Made by a program: the position numbers and the translations under genes | Shown here: positions 55,001 to 63,281 of the stretch, piece after piece | Numbering within the stretch: position 1 is the stretch's first letter | Layout of the letters: each line of letters begins with the position of its first letter | The notes under the pieces: model-generated | Told to the model about the DNA's origin: nothing | What the model saw: only the letters and a program-made list of their open reading frames with translations | Database searches by the model: none | Assembly (NCBI GenBank): GCA_964370395.1 | Contig: CAYJIZ010000012.1 | Location: 14,644 to 78,643, forward strand | Length of the DNA stretch: 64,000 nt | Direction of reading: 5' to 3' | Source: JBGUVL01 sp964370395 | GTDB taxonomy: Bacteria; Bacillota_I; Bacilli_A; Erysipelotrichales; Erysipelotrichaceae

Positions 55001-55959
55001 TTGCGTCTCCATTCATAATGTGGGAATAGTGAATTGTCTTGTGACTTCATAAACCATCGGTAATAGGATTGAATATACTTAAATATCTCATTTTTATTAT
55101 CAATAATAGCTTCTAGATAAACATTAGCATACTTTGATGCTAGTTTAATTTTTAAAACAGACTGATCATTATAGATTGCAAAATCTTCATATTTGAATTG
55201 CTTTAAATTAAATGCCTTAATAGTCGCATCATCTATAATTACCCGAAAGGGTTCAATCAAATCACAAACTAAAGATTTTCGTTTATAAAATTGTTTATGA
55301 AATACACCTATATAGGCATCAAAATCATATAAATCTATTAGTGACTCTATAAAATTAAATAATAATGTATAACCTATATCTAATACAGTGTTAATTGGAT
55401 CAATCTTTGTTCGTGGTTTTCTACCTATCCAATCATAGTCCTTAAATAAACTTTTAAAATATTTCTTTGCTGCCAATCCCTCTATTGACATTATTGAGTA
55501 AAATTCATTTTGCGCACCTAATTCAATAAGTAACTCATCCATTTCATTTACTAATTTTGCTAAAGAATGATCTCTGCGATTTTTGAGTTGCACTATTTGA
55601 TTTTTTATTTTATTCATTATAATTAATTTTCCAATTTCCTCATTCTGATTAAAATATTGTTTTTGATGCAGTAAGTAATTTCCTTGTAAACCACAGTTTA
55701 TAGTTTCTACTAACCGAAATGAATAACTCATTAAAACAATAGAAAATCCAAATTTTTTTGCTTTTTCAATTAATTTTAACGTGATTACGAAATGCCCAAT
55801 AATATATAGTGAAAATAATTGATAACACGTAGATTGATGTATAATCTCGCCTTCTTCATCCTTTATAACTAGATTATCATTAGAAAAGGCGAACTTTTCA
55901 CCTTTTCTACCATTTACAAAGACAATTTGTTTATTGTTAAAGTCTTTCACACTCATCAT
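54994..55959 (-). CDS. cas1: CRISPR integrase Cas1
   Basis: About 321 residues. Catalytic metal-binding residues are visible: Glu160 in SIMSIEGLAAKKYF, His221 in AYIGVFHKQF and Asp233/Glu236 in LVCDLIEPFRV. Integrates new spacers next to the leader. The frame can be extended 25 codons, but that extension is hydrophobic read-through of cas4. GAGG lies 8 bases before ATG 55959, which overlaps the end of cas4 by 23 bases. Together with cas4 and cas2 this is a complete type V-A adaptation module. Confidence 0.95.
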   Translation of the reverse strand: MMSVKDFNNKQIVFVNGRKGEKFAFSNDNLVIKDEEGEIIHQSTCYQLFSLYIIGHFVITLKLIEKAKKFGFSIVLMSYSFRLVETINCGLQGNYLLHQKQYFNQNEEIGKLIIMNKIKNQIVQLKNRRDHSLAKLVNEMDELLIELGAQNEFYSIMSIEGLAAKKYFKSLFKDYDWIGRKPRTKIDPINTVLDIGYTLLFNFIESLIDLYDFDAYIGVFHKQFYKRKSLVCDLIEPFRVIIDDATIKAFNLKQFKYEDFAIYNDQSVLKIKLASKYANVYLEAIIDNKNEIFKYIQSYYRWFMKSQDNSLFPHYEWRRKW

Positions 55960-56515
55960 AATTGATACCTCGATCACAACTATTGAAATAAATGCAATTA
56001 GCACATTTGCTAGAATTATTCTGTATGAAATCATTCAGATTAAACTCGTTCATTTTTTTCAATGTTAATCTGAACTCATTCGACATTTTTAAATCCTCAT
56101 TAGGAAGTTCAACTTTATATTTTTTATTATCTTTGTAGCTATATAAACTTAGTTTTTTTACTTGATAACCCATTTCAATTAAGCAAAAGTATTGCGCATA
56201 CAGTTGAAAAATATATCCGTCATAAATCGTTTTTATTTCTTTTTTTCTTTCAATTAACTCACCTGTTTGTTTGTTATAGATATCTATTTTTCCAAACAGA
56301 TTTAATTCTTCACTAAAAACCTCTTTTGCTTCTAAAATATCTTTTCTATTCGAATACTTTTGTGAATCAATCGTCTTGTGAACAAATGTCCCCTCGGCTT
56401 GGCTTGTATTTTGATAAGTATTCTTTTCCAGATTATCATAAAGATTGTGGAAATAAATTGATATAGGGCAGAATATAAAATCATTAATATTTGATATTCT
56501 AATGTAACTTTCCAT
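55937..56515 (-). CDS. cas4: CRISPR-associated exonuclease Cas4
   Basis: 192 residues, RecB-like nuclease with an iron-sulfur cluster: Cys16 in FIFCPISIYFHN, the EGTFVHKTID helix with His46, metal ligand Asp78 in LFGKIDIY, Glu89-Lys91 in GELIERKK, the QxxxQ-type motif at Gln104/Gln108, and Cys171, Cys174 and Cys180 in KCANCIYFNSC. Trims prespacers and selects those with a PAM. Start at 56515, two bases after the cas12a stop; a longer frame would begin inside cas12a. Confidence 0.93.
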   Translation of the reverse strand: MESYIRISNINDFIFCPISIYFHNLYDNLEKNTYQNTSQAEGTFVHKTIDSQKYSNRKDILEAKEVFSEELNLFGKIDIYNKQTGELIERKKEIKTIYDGYIFQLYAQYFCLIEMGYQVKKLSLYSYKDNKKYKVELPNEDLKMSNEFRLTLKKMNEFNLNDFIQNNSSKCANCIYFNSCDRGINYDECERL

Positions 56516-56517
56516 TA

Positions 56518-59500
56518 TTATTTCCAATGTTTTTCTTGAACATAAGTCAAATAATCTAAGTTGCTTAATCTCCACTTCATTTTCTCGTTTGAATCATTTG
56601 TTTTTATTTGTTCAACTAACATCAATCCTTTTCGAGCAATATTGTATGCTCCATTAGCATCCGCATCAATTGGATATTTAACATCTTCTTTTCTACTATC
56701 AAAAACTTTACCAAACTTATCTTTTACAGGTGATATTAGGTAATCAATTTCTGAATGAGGAACACTATTTCTCATCTGTAATAATAATTTCACTAATTTA
56801 ATAAATTCCATATAAAACTGTGGTTCATCAATTTCCAAAATCGAGCTTTTTAAATTATTCTTATCAACATTATATGTTTCGAAAAGCAAATCAAATTGTT
56901 TTGTCAAATCAATTTCTTTAGTATTCCAATTATTATTACTTTCCTTATCCCTAAATGTTTCAATTCTATTTCCATAACTACATAACACCCAATCTTTCTT
57001 TATTCCAAAAGAACGGTTTGTGAACTTAGAATAATCATCAATTAGAAATTCATAATAGCCATCTTTTTCATTGAAGATAATATCAACAAAAGTGTCAATA
57101 AAATTTTGTGCTTTCTCTTTATTTTCGTATTTTGGTCGAATCTCATCAACAAACCCCGTAATTGGATCAATTTTGCTTGTCTTCCAAGCAGGAATATAAA
57201 ACAATACCCCAGTTTGCTTCCCAAGTTTCTTAAAGCTTTCAAACTGATTTGCTAATTGAAGAGGATTTAAATAATGTCCACCTTCGCCAAACTCTTTGTT
57301 TTTTATAACTAAATAGTTTAATTTTGAAATCAATTGTTTTTCAAATTTTTGGTACACTTGACGGTCGACTTTTATTCTCGAATTCTTAAATCCTAAGTTT
57401 AAATCTTCTAAAACAACAATGGCATTATAATCAAACATCAGTTCAACAATTCTATTCACTACTTGGCTAATATAACCTTCTTTTAATTCTTTGATATTTT
57501 CAATTGTTTTCCATGATTTCTTAGCCAAATCTCTCTTCTTTTCACGATCAGACAATAATTGTTGGTAATCTGTTACAAACGTTTCCTCTTTAGATGCATT
57601 TTTACCTCTTACTGAAGATATGATCGTATTTAAAGATTCCTGCTTTACAATATCTCCATTTTTATCAATAACGGAGACATAAATTAAATTTCTTTCTCCT
57701 CTATCTACACCAATTACGTGAAAATCATCAGAATTTTTTAAACTACTGTTCACATACTCGTTAATGTTATATTGGTTTTTCGCTTTAAAATTCATTGTGA
57801 TTGGGACATGAAAGAAAAACTTGTCCGTTCTGTATCGCTTGTCTTTTATTAAATCAAAGTCAAAAATACTGTTTTCTTTATTGTTTAATTTATTTTTATT
57901 TTTGATATTCTCATTTGCAGGGTGAGTAGCAACAATCGTAGGCAAACTTGCTTTTCTATAAAATATTTCAGAACTACCATTTAATTTATAAATGACATCT
58001 TTTAAATTATTTTCATCAAACAAAGCTTTCCAATAAATAGTGTGCAAATTTGGAGAACCTTTACTGAATTCAGAAAAATCCTTGTTATAAATTTGAAATA
58101 AATACATTTTATCTTCATCTACCAAATTCATCAGATACTTCTTGGAAATATTTCTAAACTCAATTTTATAACCTTGTTTTTCAACTTCTTTATAAAACTC
58201 ACTAATATCCTTATATGTTGATGTATCACTAAAAATGAAATTGAATTTTTTCCAATCCTCATGTTGATTAATTGCCTTCTTATAAAAATCAATTAATTCA
58301 TGACAAAAATGCAAATCAAAGTCTTCATTACTCTTGATGTGTTTTTTTTCTTTATATTTTCGATACAAAGTGTCGTCTACGCCAAACTCATCTCTACGAG
58401 AATTTGAGAAAAATACTTTCGGTAACATTTTATTTGGCCCTGGTAATAACTTATAATCCATTTTTCTGAAGTAATCTTCATCCTCAGGAAGATCTTTATT
58501 AAATAAGTTGCGATTCCCTTTTTTGTATAAACCTAAATAATACAAACCGTCTTTCTCAAAGATAATTCCCGAATTATCATTTTCTTTATTTACATCCCAA
58601 CCATCTAGCAATGTTGGGTTGTCAAAATTCAATTTCATTTTACTTGTTGAGAACGGTTTTTGCGTTAAGTAATTTCTCGATTTATCATAGATAATACTAA
58701 CAATTTCTAATATCTGTCCAATTGTTAATATTTCAGAATAGAAATTCATATCCATTTCAAAAGATTTATTAATAGGTATTAAACTAAAAACAAATTGTTG
58801 ATAAGCTTTTAACTCATCTAAATATTGTTTTATAATTTCAATGTTATCCTCTTGTAACAACAGTTTCTTTTCCAATGGATTTATCGTAACAAATAATTGA
58901 TCAATTTTTTCGAATTTATCTGATAACTCTTTAAAATAATCATGATTTTCATTTATCTTTCTAAAATAATCTAGAAATGATTCAACTAATTCAAAATTGA
59001 AATCCTTTAGACCATTCAATAGCTCAAAAAACGAATACATCTCTATTTTTTTCAAAGAAGCCGCTCTTTTTTCAAGATAAGAAACGGAAATTTTTTGCTT
59101 GTCTTTCAAGTTATTTTCATCATACAGTAGTTCACAAACTTTTGGTAAAATAGACCAGTCTTTAAATATCAAATTAGAAAATGATGACAAAGATTTACTA
59201 TTAATATAAATCTTATTTAGATCAAATTCTTCAACTCTGCGATATAGTTCACCAACAATTTCTTTTTCTTCATGAAAACAAAATTGCATAATTTTATGAT
59301 GATATGCAATAATTGATTCCATCAATTCTCCATCATTATTAAAGCTATCTAAAGAAAAAGAAAAAGATTGATGACTAGCTAGGACTTGATTATACAAAAC
59401 ATTTAACTTAGGAATACGTTTTGATCTATCAACTTGCTGGTTGTATTTATTGATGTAATTATTCAGACCTTCTATCTGTTTTTCTTCCTCTTTATAACCT

Positions 59501-60240
59501 GTGATCAGCAAGTTATATTGCTCAATTCCTTTTTGTGTTAAAACATGATTAAAATTTGTAACTTCAAAGATGCTTTCTAATGACCTGTTATTAGTTAATA
59601 AATTTATTTCACCTTCATTTAAATTCAATTCTGTAATGGATTTTTGAATTAATTTAAATATCTTCATATTATTAATAAAAAATGGTAGATTTTCGTTTAT
59701 TAATCGATATGATAAAGTTCCACTTTTCTCTTCATTCGAATAAATATGACTTCTATTTTTAAAGAAACCTGTAAAATAAGTTGTAAAATTTTTGAACATC
59801 TTTAACATATCTAATTCTTCAAATCTTTTTTGCTCTTCTAAATAATTGACTAAAAATTCATCAATAAGTTTAGCTTTACTCAAGTCTTTATACTTCTCTG
59901 AACTTGTTAATTGATTTGCTATTTGTTTTCTAAAACTATCTTCTAACCTCTCCTTATTTTTTTCTTCTTTATCATCTCTATTACTCTTAATAAATAGTTC
60001 ATAATAATCTTCTAATCCAATAAGTTCAAAATTTGATAACTGCTCACTAATATACAGTTTATGATACTCGTCTATTAATCCCTTCACTTTAATATACTCG
60101 GATGCTCTTTTGTCATCTGTCTCAAGTAATTGACTTAATTCAATATGTTCAAGTGTTTTCCCCATAGGTTTTAACTCGAAACGAAGGGTTTTTGAAACTG
60201 GATAAAAATTCTTTAAATCTTTAAATAAATTATCTCTCAT
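56518..60240 (-). CDS. cas12a: Type V-A effector nuclease Cas12a
   Basis: 1240 residues. The ATG at 60240 has AAAAGGAG 6 bases upstream; an ATG six codons earlier contains that site, so I reject it. The N-terminus reads FYPVSKTLRFELKPMGKTLE. WED/PI residues include KLLPGPNKMLPKVFF (PAM side). The crRNA-processing His811 and Lys819 lie in FFFHVPITMNFK. RuvC residues: Asp846 in IGVDRGERNL, Glu945 in VVLEDLNLGF, Asp1194 in DADANGAYN. Nuc-lobe Arg1092 lies in SYGNRIETFRD. All catalytic positions are intact, so it should process its own crRNA and cut DNA. Fourth from the front of the operon only by distance: two small genes precede it. Confidence 0.97.
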   Translation of the reverse strand: MRDNLFKDLKNFYPVSKTLRFELKPMGKTLEHIELSQLLETDDKRASEYIKVKGLIDEYHKLYISEQLSNFELIGLEDYYELFIKSNRDDKEEKNKERLEDSFRKQIANQLTSSEKYKDLSKAKLIDEFLVNYLEEQKRFEELDMLKMFKNFTTYFTGFFKNRSHIYSNEEKSGTLSYRLINENLPFFINNMKIFKLIQKSITELNLNEGEINLLTNNRSLESIFEVTNFNHVLTQKGIEQYNLLITGYKEEEKQIEGLNNYINKYNQQVDRSKRIPKLNVLYNQVLASHQSFSFSLDSFNNDGELMESIIAYHHKIMQFCFHEEKEIVGELYRRVEEFDLNKIYINSKSLSSFSNLIFKDWSILPKVCELLYDENNLKDKQKISVSYLEKRAASLKKIEMYSFFELLNGLKDFNFELVESFLDYFRKINENHDYFKELSDKFEKIDQLFVTINPLEKKLLLQEDNIEIIKQYLDELKAYQQFVFSLIPINKSFEMDMNFYSEILTIGQILEIVSIIYDKSRNYLTQKPFSTSKMKLNFDNPTLLDGWDVNKENDNSGIIFEKDGLYYLGLYKKGNRNLFNKDLPEDEDYFRKMDYKLLPGPNKMLPKVFFSNSRRDEFGVDDTLYRKYKEKKHIKSNEDFDLHFCHELIDFYKKAINQHEDWKKFNFIFSDTSTYKDISEFYKEVEKQGYKIEFRNISKKYLMNLVDEDKMYLFQIYNKDFSEFSKGSPNLHTIYWKALFDENNLKDVIYKLNGSSEIFYRKASLPTIVATHPANENIKNKNKLNNKENSIFDFDLIKDKRYRTDKFFFHVPITMNFKAKNQYNINEYVNSSLKNSDDFHVIGVDRGERNLIYVSVIDKNGDIVKQESLNTIISSVRGKNASKEETFVTDYQQLLSDREKKRDLAKKSWKTIENIKELKEGYISQVVNRIVELMFDYNAIVVLEDLNLGFKNSRIKVDRQVYQKFEKQLISKLNYLVIKNKEFGEGGHYLNPLQLANQFESFKKLGKQTGVLFYIPAWKTSKIDPITGFVDEIRPKYENKEKAQNFIDTFVDIIFNEKDGYYEFLIDDYSKFTNRSFGIKKDWVLCSYGNRIETFRDKESNNNWNTKEIDLTKQFDLLFETYNVDKNNLKSSILEIDEPQFYMEFIKLVKLLLQMRNSVPHSEIDYLISPVKDKFGKVFDSRKEDVKYPIDADANGAYNIARKGLMLVEQIKTNDSNEKMKWRLSNLDYLTYVQEKHWK

Positions 60241-60319
60241 AGATACTCTCCTTTTCATTATTTAATGATCTTCACTGTTAATATTATCTCACTTTTTATG
60301 AGATTTTGTTATGTTATAA

Positions 60320-60616
60320 TTATGTGTTTTTTTCTAAAATTTCTGCAATTATTGAATTACCAATTATAAACAGTACTTGAGCAGTTTTTGAAGTAGTAAG
60401 CAAATGTGCAATCCATCCAGCACTGTGTGTGCCTTTCGCAACAGTTCTTACACTATTTGCTACGTGTCCTAACTTCATTCCACTTTCACTATAAACAATA
60501 ATTGCTTCTGCATCAAATTCGTTTTTTTCATCTTTTTCTAAATATACTTTTTGTCCAATATTGAAAGCTTCTGCTCCAAATTGATATTGCACTCCAGTTA
60601 TCGTAAAATATGCCAT
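60320..60616 (-). CDS. Small HIRAN-domain protein in the cas12a operon
   Basis: 98 residues, essentially one HIRAN domain: FTITGVQYQFGAEAF, KVYLEKDEKNEFDAEAIIVY, then MKLGHVANSVRTVAKGTHSAG. HIRAN domains (named from HIP116/Rad5) bind free 3' DNA ends or stalled forks in helicases; short stand-alone forms occur in Bacillota with unknown roles. GGAG precedes the ATG, 14 bases after the microprotein stop, and cas12a follows after 79 bases with no clear terminator. A link to protospacer ends, prespacers or anti-phage sensing is inference. Confidence 0.82.
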   Translation of the reverse strand: MAYFTITGVQYQFGAEAFNIGQKVYLEKDEKNEFDAEAIIVYSESGMKLGHVANSVRTVAKGTHSAGWIAHLLTTSKTAQVLFIIGNSIIAEILEKNT

Positions 60617-60630
60617 ACTTATACTCTCCT

Positions 60631-60744
60631 TTAAAATTTTTTCACTCTATAATTAGGATCTCTTTTCATTCTTGCTCTTTTCATTCTAATTTCAATTTCA
60701 CAAATACCCAAAATTGCTAAAATAAATAAGATAGCTAAAATCAT
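60631..60744 (-). CDS. 37-residue membrane microprotein heading the cas12a operon
   Basis: An ORF starting MILAILFILAILGICEIEIR with a very strong AAAGGAGG site 7 bases before the ATG. Residues 1-15 form one hydrophobic helix; residues 20-37 are basic (MKRARMKRDPNYRVKKF). It is the first gene behind the WYL-palindrome promoter and lies 14 bases before the HIRAN gene. The ribosome site, operon position and coherent composition make it a likely real gene. No family recognised; a membrane-located sensor, toxin-like or accessory peptide is possible. Confidence 0.7.
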   Translation of the reverse strand: MILAILFILAILGICEIEIRMKRARMKRDPNYRVKKF

Positions 60745-60773
60745 TGTGTAACCTCCTTTTTCTATTTTTCTAC

Positions 60774-60802
60774 GTTATCATCATAATACAATTGGTATAC
60801 AA
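60774..60802 (-). promoter_or_regulatory. Predicted promoter of the microprotein-HIRAN-cas12a operon
   Basis: Minus strand: TTGTAT (60797-60802), 17-bp spacer, GATAAC (60774-60779). The -35 is inside the 26-bp palindrome, and the geometry mirrors the divergent WYL promoter. The -10 is imperfect, which would suit a low or regulated level. Confidence 0.5.
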
Positions 60803-60817
60803 AATTTTGTATACCAA
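60792..60817. promoter_or_regulatory. 26-bp perfect palindromic operator between the WYL gene and the cas12a operon
   Basis: Arms TTGGTATACAAAA and TTTTGTATACCAA with no spacer. Both predicted -35 boxes (TTGTAT on each strand) lie within it, so one bound regulator dimer would block both promoters. The divergent WYL protein is the obvious ligand, as for the BrxR/CapW class of defence regulators. Confidence 0.8.
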
Positions 60818-60835
60818 ATAACAAAGTGATACAAT
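60807..60835 (+). promoter_or_regulatory. Predicted promoter of the WYL regulator gene
   Basis: TTGTAT (60807-60812), exactly 17 bp, TACAAT (60830-60835), with AAAGGAG and the ATG at 60858 downstream. The -35 overlaps the right arm of the palindrome, indicating autoregulation. Confidence 0.65.
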
Positions 60836-60857
60836 AAAGAAAAGGAGTTGATGATAT

Positions 60858-61832
60858 ATGGCAGACAATCGTATTTATTCACTAGCGATTTATCATATCT
60901 TGAAAACCTATTCTGATGAAAACAATATTTTATCATGTCCAAAAATTTCGCAACTTTTAGCGAGTATTTATAATATTGATGTGGATAGAAGAACCATCAT
61001 AAGTAATATTGATTCATTAATTAACTTTGGTATCGATATTGAAACATATAGCGAAAATAGAAAAGGATATTATTTACGAGATCGCATTTTTGAAGATAGT
61101 GAAATACATTTACTTTGCAATTGTATCCATTCTTCGCATTTTATTCCTGAGAAAGCTTCTATGGATTTGATAAAGAAATTAACTTCGCAACAAAGTAAGT
61201 ATAAGAGCAACTTTTTTTCAAACTCAGTTTATATTAGTAATTCCAGAAAAACCAAAAATAAGGAGTTACTTTTAAATGTGGATATACTATTAGATGCAAT
61301 TCAAAAAAAGAAAATAATCCAGACAGACTATTTAACTTATGATTACAACAAAAACCTAATTACGAAACGCAATAAAAAATACGCTCTGCACCCCTATCAT
61401 ATAATTCAAGAAAATGATAATCTTTATCTTCTATGTAGAAGTGGTAATTACTTAGACTTAAGTTATTATCGTATAGATAAAATGAAGAATATTATTATTA
61501 CGCAAGAAGATGTTAAAAAGACAGAATTGCCTATTGATCCATATGAATATTCTAAATCAAAGAAGTTTATGTTCAGTGGTGAAATCGTGTCTATTTACTT
61601 GCGATGCCACAAACGTATGCTAGATGATGTAATTGATCAATTTGGTCAAAACATTGTGATTCACAAAGATGACAAAGACGAAAACTTCTTTTTCACTAGA
61701 ATTAAATCAACACAACAAGGAATGCTATACTTCGCTTTACAATACTTAAATTTTTGCGAAATCATCGAACCAGTTTCAATGCGAGAAGAAATGGCAAAAA
61801 TTCTTTCATCAAAATTAGAATTATATAAATAA
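60858..61832 (+). CDS. WYL-domain transcriptional regulator
   Basis: 324 residues. A winged HTH at about 5-70 (ILSCPKISQLLASIYNIDVD, then RRTIISNIDSLINFGIDIET); a WYL domain at about 150-235 (KKIIQTDYLTYDYN ... YALHPYHIIQENDNLYLLC ... LSYYRIDKM); and a C-terminal WCX-like extension (about 245-324). WYL regulators bind nucleic-acid or nucleotide ligands and control several defence systems (BrxR, CapW). Divergent to the cas12a operon and separated from it by a perfect palindrome, so it probably represses both itself and the cas genes until induced. Confidence 0.9.
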   Translation: MADNRIYSLAIYHILKTYSDENNILSCPKISQLLASIYNIDVDRRTIISNIDSLINFGIDIETYSENRKGYYLRDRIFEDSEIHLLCNCIHSSHFIPEKASMDLIKKLTSQQSKYKSNFFSNSVYISNSRKTKNKELLLNVDILLDAIQKKKIIQTDYLTYDYNKNLITKRNKKYALHPYHIIQENDNLYLLCRSGNYLDLSYYRIDKMKNIIITQEDVKKTELPIDPYEYSKSKKFMFSGEIVSIYLRCHKRMLDDVIDQFGQNIVIHKDDKDENFFFTRIKSTQQGMLYFALQYLNFCEIIEPVSMREEMAKILSSKLELYK

Positions 61833-61858
61833 AGAATAGTCATAGAAAAGGTAAAATT

Positions 61859-62260
61859 ATGAAAAAGATAAATGTAGCTGCAGCATTAATAATTAAAGAC
61901 AAAAAAGTGCTTATCGCCAAAAGAATGGATGGTGAATACGCTGGATATTGGGAGTTTCCAGGTGGGAAAATTGAGCATAATGAAAGTTCAAAAAATGCGA
62001 TTAAGCGAGAAATTAAAGAAGAATTAAATCTTGAAATCAGTGTTGATTCCTTTTTTCACAAAGTTGAATACCACTATCCCACATTTCATCTATCAATGGA
62101 ATGTTTCATCTGTACTATAAAAAAAGGTGAGCTTGAACTATTTAATCATAGTGAAATAAGGTGGATCGACGTAACAAAAAAAGACCATACAATATGTTGG
62201 ATCCCTGCTGATACTGAAGTATATGAAAAACTAATACAAAGAAAAGAATCTTCAAACTGA
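61859..62260 (+). CDS. MutT-like Nudix hydrolase
   Basis: 133 residues with a textbook Nudix box: GGKIEHNESSKNAIK then REIKEELNL at residues about 35-58, preceded by YWEFPGG. MutT/CTP-pyrophosphohydrolase-like: AAALIIKDKKVLIAKRMDGE at the N-terminus. It follows the WYL gene by 26 bases with AAAGG, so the two form one transcript. Known relatives hydrolyse damaged or modified nucleoside triphosphates; here, removal of a nucleotide signal sensed by the WYL protein is a conceivable but untested role. Confidence 0.88.
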   Translation: MKKINVAAALIIKDKKVLIAKRMDGEYAGYWEFPGGKIEHNESSKNAIKREIKEELNLEISVDSFFHKVEYHYPTFHLSMECFICTIKKGELELFNHSEIRWIDVTKKDHTICWIPADTEVYEKLIQRKESSN

Positions 62261-62270
62261 AGATTCTTTT
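62242..62270. terminator. Bidirectional terminator between the Nudix and SRA-nuclease genes
   Basis: 12-bp perfect arms (62242-62253, 62259-62270) around a 5-base loop, with T-rich flank on the plus strand. The stem overlaps the stop codons of both convergent genes. Confidence 0.85.
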
Positions 62271-63268
62271 TATTCTATCGGTTTTAATTTCACCATGAAG
62301 TTTTGCGGTATAAACTCATATTTTTCTTGTAGATCATAATAGGTAGCCTTATAAAACTTCGGTTTTTTTGATTCGGCTTTATAAACGCGGTAAATCCAAT
62401 ATTGATCTTTTAAGTCCTTCATAACTTCAAATTCATTCTTTGAAATATAAAATGAACTTTTACTACTTGATGTAGTAGTCTTCACCTCAATATATTTTTT
62501 ATGAATAGTACCTTCTGCATCCAATTCAAATGAAATAATATCAAAACCTGCAGAATCATCTTTTGAAGCGACATGATAAATTTCATCCGCTAAATCTTCT
62601 CGACCCAATTTTGCTAATCTTTCTTTTTCAAAATCTAAGATCATATATTCTCCTAAAATACCTATCTTACTTTTCCGTTTTGCTTCTTTCAAATAATCTC
62701 GTTTCCCCGATCTCTTGGAGTGTTTTCCTTTTCCTTTACTTTCCGCACTAGGTATTTCTTCTTCAGAAATTGAGACTATATTCATCGGAATATTATCATT
62801 CAGTTTCAACATCTCGTTATACATTATTTCTTGGCTAGTAGAGATGTCTTGTATCTCCTCTACCACTGCAAGTGGAAAAATCCAAACCATTCGTGAATTA
62901 CCATCAAAATCATCTTGTGCTTCCATATAAGGAGTCCCTACTAATTTAACAATACCTCTGTAGGTGTATTCATTTTTTGAAAAAACTTCGAACCAGTGAA
63001 CATCAACATTGTTTGTATCTGATTCATATAATGTTAAATTTTGATTCCCACTTAACTTTTGATCACCTTTTAGTCCCATCCCTGTATATTTTAAAACTCC
63101 ACCATCATAAATATCAGTATAAAAGTTTTTTGTATAGTCTGAAATAATTGTCAATGTATTTGTCGCATGTGATCTTCGCATTCCACTTGAATTTGCACAT
63201 TTAAAAATCTTTATTAATTGTTGATTTGTTATTACTTCATTTATCTCTAAATTGGGTTTGAATTTCAT
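62270..63268 (-). CDS. Modification-dependent nuclease: ScoMcrA-type SRA domain plus DUF3883
   Basis: 332 residues. Residues about 1-150 look like an SRA/YDG-type modified-base reader of the ScoMcrA kind (IYDGGVLKYTGMGLKGDQKL, then VHWFEVF, RGIVKLVG, MVWIFPLAV). A basic linker runs at about 178-208 (KGKGKHSKRSGKRDYLKEAK). Residues about 208-320 are a DUF3883 PD-(D/E)XK-like nuclease with GILGEYMILDFEKERL, DSAGFDIISFE and YIEVKTT as the D...ExK site. Likely a type IV restriction enzyme cutting DNA with modified cytosine. AGGAGG precedes the ATG. It lies 13 bases after the SIR2-like gene, so they are cotranscribed. Confidence 0.72.
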   Translation of the reverse strand: MKFKPNLEINEVITNQQLIKIFKCANSSGMRRSHATNTLTIISDYTKNFYTDIYDGGVLKYTGMGLKGDQKLSGNQNLTLYESDTNNVDVHWFEVFSKNEYTYRGIVKLVGTPYMEAQDDFDGNSRMVWIFPLAVVEEIQDISTSQEIMYNEMLKLNDNIPMNIVSISEEEIPSAESKGKGKHSKRSGKRDYLKEAKRKSKIGILGEYMILDFEKERLAKLGREDLADEIYHVASKDDSAGFDIISFELDAEGTIHKKYIEVKTTTSSSKSSFYISKNEFEVMKDLKDQYWIYRVYKAESKKPKFYKATYYDLQEKYEFIPQNFMVKLKPIE

Positions 63269-63281
63269 GGAAGCCTCCTTA

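Noticed and set aside
60241..60258. Six extra N-terminal residues on Cas12a
   Set aside because: That stretch contains the AAAAGGAG ribosome site of the internal ATG at 60240, which gives the family-like N-terminus.
60259..60319. Terminator between the HIRAN gene and cas12a
   Set aside because: A 6-bp stem is present, but on the minus strand it is not followed by a T run, so read-through from the HIRAN gene is expected.
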